Shown piece by piece: positions 57,749 to 64,000 of a DNA stretch of 64,000 nt. The stretch is from Aporrectodea caliginosa. Its lineage: Eukaryota; Annelida; Clitellata; Crassiclitellata; Lumbricidae. The translations under genes were made by a program, and so were the position numbers. The DNA lies in NCBI GenBank assembly GCA_020284085.1, contig JACEVL010000081.1:721501-785500 (forward strand), given 5' to 3'. The notes under the pieces were generated by a model. The model worked only from the letters and a program-made list of their open reading frames with translations, had not been told where the DNA came from and did not search any database. How positions within the stretch are numbered: position 1 is the first letter of the stretch; the number at the start of each line of letters is the position of its first letter.

Positions 57749-59515
57749 GGGGAGATCGGGGTTGGTTGCAACAAATTTCATATATTCGTGTGCCATTTTT
57801 TATTTTTGGAACAACCTACAACCATTTTAGCCAATAAATATCCTTTATATCTCAGCACCAAAACAAGCTATAGTGAGTGACGATCTCAGTGACCAAAGAT
57901 GTAGCCCCAATAGCTAACTGAACAGAGGGCTTCGAAGTGTTGCAACCAACCCCGGGCCGGTGTTGGTTGCAACGACCCTGGGGGAAGATTGCAACAGTAT
58001 TGAAAGTAGTCTAATTATTCAACTGAGGCAGCATTGCAGAGGGCCTACTGAGGCCTGCCTACATATAAGAATATAATAAATTGAATAATTTCAAAATTAA
58101 ATCCAATCAAACGCATCAATCAAGATTTATAACTGTTTTGCTGCAATAATCGTCATGCAAAATGTCCGATATCTATACTCGATAGGTGTATAGTCTCCGT
58201 AGCACGCTAGTTTACTTCTACCTATTTAGGCTTATGCAAAATGTCCGATATCTATACTCGATAGGTGTATAGCCTCCGTAGCACGCTAGTTTACTTCTAC
58301 CTATTTAGGCTTATAATGTTCAAGATGTAATTAAAAATTGTAGAGCTTTTTCAAGCCTTAAAATTGTAACCAGAAAGTGAAAACGGGAATGTTATCTGTC
58401 TACTGACTCGCTTAGTGCCACCCATTATTAACAGACTAGGCAGTTTCTTCATATACGATATACGAACCACAGAATGAGCTGTATTTTTAAGTCCTTGAAG
58501 TTTGGCCAGCACGTAATCACCTTGCTTTAAACGATCGTCACGTACAGAGTAACCATCATCATCTTCCACATACCGTTTTTCATCAAGATAATCGGCACTG
58601 TCAGATGACCTATCTTGTAGGCCTACACAAAACCTTTTCCATAATCGTCATCATTTCTATCACTGTCAGATTCTTCACTATCTGCCTTATTTAAAATTCG
58701 TCTCTTACATCATGGTATGTTGATTTGCTTTTCTTTCGTTCTTAGAATCTATTCGGCTTGACGACTGACTACGCACCGGTTGATTGGTGATGCTCGAAGA
58801 CTGACTATAGGCACCGGTTGATTGGTGATGCTCGAAGACTGACTAGGCACCGGTTGACTGACCTTAGACTGAGGCTTCGTCAATCTCTTTGATTCACTGG
58901 ACTTGTCTAGGGTTCTTTTGCTTCTGTATAGGTTTTTGTTCTTTTAGAAGCAGTAACTGCTTTGACGGCGAGTTCCTCCATCTATAATGCTCTTTTGTTC
59001 GAGTGTCTGTGAGTAACTGAGATTGCCCTAATTGTGACGAGCAGGCCTATGATGAACACGATTTATTGAAATAAATGCATGGGGTTGGTTGCAACATGTT
59101 GCAACCAAACCAGATTAAAATGTTGCTACCAACCCCGAAGCAATGCATAGACATTGTTATAGAAAAAGTTTATCGACAACGTTGGTTTTAAATAAAATGA
59201 CTAAATGCATTTTCAAGCCCAATTCATTGTCCAACTTATGGCATCAAACAACACTAAATTGCTTCAAAACATTAAGCTACATTATGAAAACACACAAAAA
59301 CCGCAAAATTTACTTTTGATTGCCGAAAATACATTTTTAATTTTTTCGATAGTTCTAATCAACTGCCTACCAAGAAATTAGGTTACATTGACCTAAATAA
59401 TTATATTCTTTACAAGGTAGGTGATTTAATTTTACGCTGCGATTATTTAACGCTTAACTAGCGATAGTGCTGCAGGCTGCAAACAACACCTGCTGCATCC
59501 AACCCCGGTCTCCCC
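57749..59515 (-). mobile_element. TA-flanked DNA transposon remnant
   Basis: 1767 bp between TA dinucleotides. Ends GGGGAGATCGGGGTTGGTTG and CATCCAACCCCGGTCTCCCC; several internal GTTGGTTGCAAC copies. A minus-strand frame at 58351-58569 carries GDYVLAKLQGLKNTAHSVVR, like the C-terminal GDxVLVKF...KxxxHYVG motif of some animal transposases. The rest of the transposase is gone. A 79-bp tandem duplication lies at 58155-58312. Superfamily not assigned. Confidence 0.75.
58351..58569 (-). pseudogene. Transposase C-terminal remnant
   Basis: 72 residues. An acidic start MEDDDGYSVRDD, then LKQGDYVLAKLQ and ISYMKKLPS. No catalytic domain; lies inside the element at 57749-59515 and reads on its minus strand. 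Confidence 0.5.
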
Positions 59516-59589
59516 TAGTATATGCAGACATTTATTTCCGCATTTATAAATTATCGAGTCTTTTAAGATTCGGCGTAGGCCTATCATAG

Positions 59590-59959
59590 AAATTTTTTGG
59601 TTTTTATTCAAAATTTGTTTTTGACAGTTCAGCTCACATGGTTCAAATATACATGTAATAATATGTAGCAATATATCTATTTATTCACGAATACGTTCCT
59701 CCAAGATAAACATTTAGGCCTAATTGAATTCTATCACTTAATAATTAATATCCTTTCCAATTTGGCTGAATCACGTTCACGGTGCCCTGGGACCAAATTC
59801 CCTTCATCCCACCGCTCATTGCACAGAATTCAAAGCAAACCATATTCATGATTAGTCGTAGCCATCATCGTCTTTAATTTCATAATAGCCGTCATCATGA
59901 TGATCATCATCATGGTCGTCGTCGTTGTCATAATAATCACAATCACTATCATAGTAGAA

Positions 59960-60028
<69 letters not shown>

Positions 60029-60480
60029 TAATAATAATAATAATAATAATCATCATCATCATCATTATCATCATCATCATCACTGTCATAGTCGCCATCA
60101 TCATCGTCTTATGCATTGTCACTATCTTCCAATCATCATCATCAGCAGTAGCATCCTAACTCACCATCATCGACATGATCGCTTAATGCCTGTCGTCATT
60201 AAAGACAATGACCGTCTTGGCACTGATTGGTGTCGCCTTACCTGGCAATAAGCTATTTGTTCCAGACAGATGAGATCGGTTCTTGGTAGGGAGGAGAAGA
60301 TGAAGGTAGATGCAAAAGTCCCTGTGCATTCATCTGTTAGTCCGTCTCTCTGTCCATCGGTCTTTGCTTTTCTTGAACAGTGCAATGGGTGTAGCCTACC
60401 TTGAGATTTTCTAATTCTTTGCACTTGCGTTTACCCGTTATTCCACTCTGTTCTACTCTTTATTCTATTCTACTCTACTT
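59590..60480. repeat. Segmental duplication, copy B
   Basis: Matches copy A for CAGCTCACATGGTTCAAATA, GGCTGAATCACGTTCACGGT and the whole stretch around GACCGTCTTGGCACTGATTG to TTCTAATTCTTTGCACTTGC. Contains an AAT repeat (59960-60050) where copy A has the composite microsatellite. Confidence 0.8.
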
Positions 60481-60989
60481 TTCTCTGTTCTTTTCAACCG
60501 CAATAGTTCCGTTGACTTCAGCCGTTGTAGAAATCGCATTCAATAGCTAAAGATTCCGTTAAAACTCAACCGTAATGAACCACGCATTCATGTTCCATAA
60601 AATAACCAACCGTGGTCGAACTGGCATTCAACCGAAAACCGTTCCTAGTAACTCGACCGCGCAGTAACTCGCTAATGCTTTGCGCCGCGAACGACGTAAG
60701 CTACGTTGCGTCGGAAACCAGTCGAGCAACAGGAGCATATATTGCGGTAGAGTCAACACTCCATCTATATCGGCAGGAGTGACTGTTGCGCAAATGACGG
60801 CCTCACTGACTCTCATCACTCAAACGCCAGAGGACGTACACCTACGCTCGTCTGTCTGTCTGTGCGTGTCTTTCTGAATCTGTCCCTGGGGACTGAATGC
60901 CTGTTGAATAGTGAGTAGACGTGCAATCGACACGCAATGCTTCAGAACAGGAGGCGTGAAATGTGAACCGAAATAATTCCATTACCTCG

Positions 60990-61230
60990 TTTCAGACAGG
61001 CAGGTAGGCAGACAGACAGCCAGACAGGCAGGCAGACGGGCAGACAGACAGGCAGGTGGGCAGGCAGGCAGACGGGCAGACAGACAGGCAGGTGGGCAGG
61101 CATGCAGACGGGCAGGCAGGCAGGCAGGCGGGCAGGCAGGCAGACGGGCAGACGGGCAGACAGGCAGGCAGACAGGCAGGCAGACGGGCAGACAGGCAGG
61201 CAAACCAGACGGGCAGACAGGCAGTGACTG
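60990..61230. repeat. CAGG/CAGA tandem array
   Basis: Degenerate array of GCAGGCAGACGGGCAGACAG-like units. Frames rich in Cys, Pro and Ala are artefacts. Confidence 0.93.
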
Positions 61231-61327
61231 AAACTGGGAAATTATATATATATGTATAAGCTACTAACTTTCAAAGCACTGTACTAACCATACTGCATAG
61301 AACATCGATCGATGGTCGCTTAATTGG

Positions 61328-61440
61328 CCTAGTTAGCCACATTGGTTAGAGCGTATTAGCTGCTTCTCGTGCATCTCTGTTTTAGAGAGCGTGCGTGCGG
61401 ATCACGGTTCGCCTCCCGAGGGTTGCTAATCTAAATCTCG
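61328..61440 (+). mobile_element. Possible tRNA-like SINE head
   Basis: CATTGGTTAGAGCGTA resembles an A box and ACGGTTCGCCTCCC a B box about 70 bp later; a CGGTGCACGAAGACC segment follows. Diverged. Confidence 0.4.
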
Positions 61441-61459
61441 GTCGGTGCACGAAGACCTC

Positions 61460-64000
61460 AAAATGGCGTGCCTGAGTCTTCAATTCAGGCGGGCATCGGA
61501 GGATCTCACCCGATCGATTTATTGAAAAATGAGCAGGGTCGAAACCATAATTGTGCGGTCGTTATATAGAAACTTTAATGCTACATTTACATTTGAGTGA
61601 ACCAGCAGTCGAATCATAATCGACCAGAGAAGCCCCGTCAAAATCCGATAAGTCAGAGAAACGACAGGTATAATAACGCAACAACGGTGGCCAAGCCATG
61701 GCTAAAGCAGTCTAACAGGTGCATTTTAAGCTTATTTCTGAACTACGGTCGAGAAGCCTTACGCCAGCCACTAAGAACGCTCAAGAGCATAATGCTTTAC
61801 TTGGTACGAGGCAAATAAAGAGTCCGAATATCCGATGATCGAGTGCTGTTACTGCCGTATATATGAGGAGTGAACAAGGAACGGAGAAAGGCTTATTTAG
61901 ATGCAATGCTTTTGAGCTATAAAAGAAATTTTAAACTGAATTCTTTGCTCAATGGATAGATAGCCAAAGAATGAATGCAATATTGGTTTAAGAGGATCAC
62001 ACTTAGGGCTTTTCATTTTGGCTCTGACAGGTCTGCCTAGAGAATTTTGAACGACTTGCAGTTTGCTCAAGTCTCTTTTAGCGATACCGATGAGAAGTTA
62101 GTTGCTTTAGTCGAGTTTTGACATGCGCAGAAAATGACTCAGTGGAGTCAAAGGTTAAGGATAATTGCGTGCGCGTTCTGAACAATCAATATTGAATGAA
62201 AACAGTAGCTTGATATCGTCGACACACAAATGATTGTCTATAGAGAGCTTTCAGTGCGCAATGAACCGTCTGAAGCTGCATATTCAAATCACACAAATAA
62301 TTTACCTGTGTAATCCGACTATCAAAAGTTTTAACTGTCAATAATCTAGCTCCGCTCGCTTACGCTGTCTTTAAATCAAATGGCAACTCACATAATTATG
62401 TCGCCCAAAATCATTGTCATTATCGGCAATCAACCACGTGTCATGCTAAAGAACTTTTAGTAGAACCTACACTTCCAAATCTTGTTGGCATGCACAACCT
62501 TCTTTCCATTATCACCCAATGTAAATCACGTATAAGTGTTTCAACCATTATGTAGGCTACAGCATTACACCGTCTGTGCCAATGTGACATTTATTCGTGG
62601 AAGTTGGCAGTCTAATTGATGGTGTGCAGCGGAGCGCGACGATCCGGAGGGTCTTGCAGGGTGGAGGAATCATCGTAGAATAAAGGGCTTGCTCAGGGTC
62701 AGGAGAAGACTGAGGGATGGTGTTATTTAAAAGAGTTCCATAGTAAAGGGCTTCTGGGTGAATGCTTCCAGATTGAATGAAGTGTGCGAAGCATCGGCGC
62801 TTCACAACACCATGACACCACGAGCCAATGACACTGTTTTGGTCGATGCATGGGCGTGTTCATCTATGTATAAAAAGTATATACACGACGGTCTTGTCCT
62901 GTAACATATACATTTTATGAAATTTATATAGGACGCGCCTTATACATTGACAATATATTTCTGTATAAGGTTTACAAACTTTACATATTATGTTGCATTA
63001 TAACATAACGGCTCGCTTGGACTTCTTTTCGGCTTTGGAGGGAAACATTTTCTTTGCCCTTATATCTACGCATGCATCCATCAAAATAAAGATTAATTTT
63101 CCGAGGTTGGAAAAGACGTTGCATGGAGAAAAGTCAACTGTATAAAGACTTAACATCAGCAAGGCTTCCATAATATATGCATCTCATGTTTTTGCTTATA
63201 AAACGTGTGTTTTGCAATATATAATTCTATTGCATATATATGTCCCAATGAATATATATACAAATATATATATACTCTCTGTTTCTGTGTATATTCGGGG
63301 GAAATAAATGTAAACAAAATTAATGGATAGGCCTACCTGATCAGAATATATATATACATATTCTGCATGCATGTGTATGCTATTTGGCTCTCTGTATCCT
63401 TCATAGACCTACACGCGTGGCTGCAGTCAAGCTGGAAACAATTCCGGACGGTAACTAATGGATCTCTGGGGAAATCTAATATGTAAGGATGGAGCTACAA
63501 ATACGACAAGAAAGATCCGGTAAACCGGGAAAACAAACGTTCAGACGGTCTATCTATCGGATATATATGTCTCATAAACCTAATGGGTAAAATATATATA
63601 TTTAGACTCGCAAATATACGCGAATACATAGGATACATACATACATAGGGTAACCATGAGAAAGACCAAGTTTATATATTTCAATACACGCATTAGAGAC
63701 ACTCCAGGGATGTCCATCCAACTTAATTAGTTGAGAACGCGGTTGGCATACACTGAGAAATAGCAATGCGCACAGGTGAACGCTGAGAACAGAAAATCAG
63801 GCTAAAAGAAGCGAAGAACGTCCGACACGGAAAAGGAAGATGAATTTAACGATGAAAACAGCCGTATTTTACAGAATGATTCCCGTCGACTCCGTGATTC
63901 AGTGAATGATTTCGATGGAACTGTTTTCACGACGTATACGAACACGCCATCTCGAAGACCTAATAGTCACTTATCGTTATACGCGTTCGCGTGAGTTGCG
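61460..64000. other. Right-edge intergenic DNA, nothing supported
   Basis: AT-rich, with scattered TATATA runs (63220-63360, 63560-63610) and no convincing exon. An 82-codon minus-strand frame near 62557-62805 has no recognisable family. Confidence 0.4.

Noticed and set aside
62000..62300. Resemblance to a reverse-transcriptase segment on the minus strand
   Set aside because: Only loose peptide similarity; no reverse-transcriptase motif could be pointed to.
62557..62805. 82-codon minus-strand frame
   Set aside because: No recognised family, no splice context, and plain flanking sequence; kept as unsupported.

Overview
The window is a piece of an animal nuclear genome. The genes are split by GT-AG introns, the introns are full of microsatellites, and the intergenic DNA carries CR1/L2-type LINE fragments, tRNA-derived SINEs and hAT-type transposons with 8-bp target-site duplications. 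Gene content and repeat style fit a marine invertebrate, perhaps a deuterostome such as an echinoderm or hemichordate, but nothing in the sequence fixes the phylum.

Region 1 (1-37192, + strand): one giant cadherin gene that enters from the left edge already in mid-protein. I can follow 50 exons encoding about 2807 residues: about 23 extracellular cadherin (EC) repeats, a membrane-adjacent region like that of CDH23/PCDH15-type cadherins with a furin-like RTKR site, one transmembrane helix, and a cytoplasmic tail ending in a class I PDZ-ligand-like ATIL. Nearly every EC is built from a long exon (A, 60-66 codons) and a short exon (B, 40-49 codons), all joined in phase 0. The repeats alternate in type, so the real duplication unit was probably two ECs. 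A second, phase-compatible terminal exon (40216-40404) would give another tail ending in GSYL. Throughout, w1, w2 and so on number the EC repeats within this window.

Region 2 (40687-49163, - strand): a three-exon rhodopsin-class neuropeptide-type GPCR of 498 residues, convergent with the cadherin. Its introns hold a 780-bp polypurine tract, a 180-bp higher-order GACA/GATA repeat and a hAT-like element.

Region 3 (49164-64000): no host gene that I can support. It holds nested hAT elements, two degenerate LINE copies, a segmental duplication carrying later insertions, a TA-flanked DNA transposon with a decayed C-terminal coding remnant, and simple repeats. The last 2.7 kb is unremarkable AT-rich DNA.

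The cadherin is presumably a very long cell-surface adhesion or mechanical-link protein with unusually calcium-poor linkers. The GPCR is a separate signalling gene; nothing in the sequence links the two functionally.
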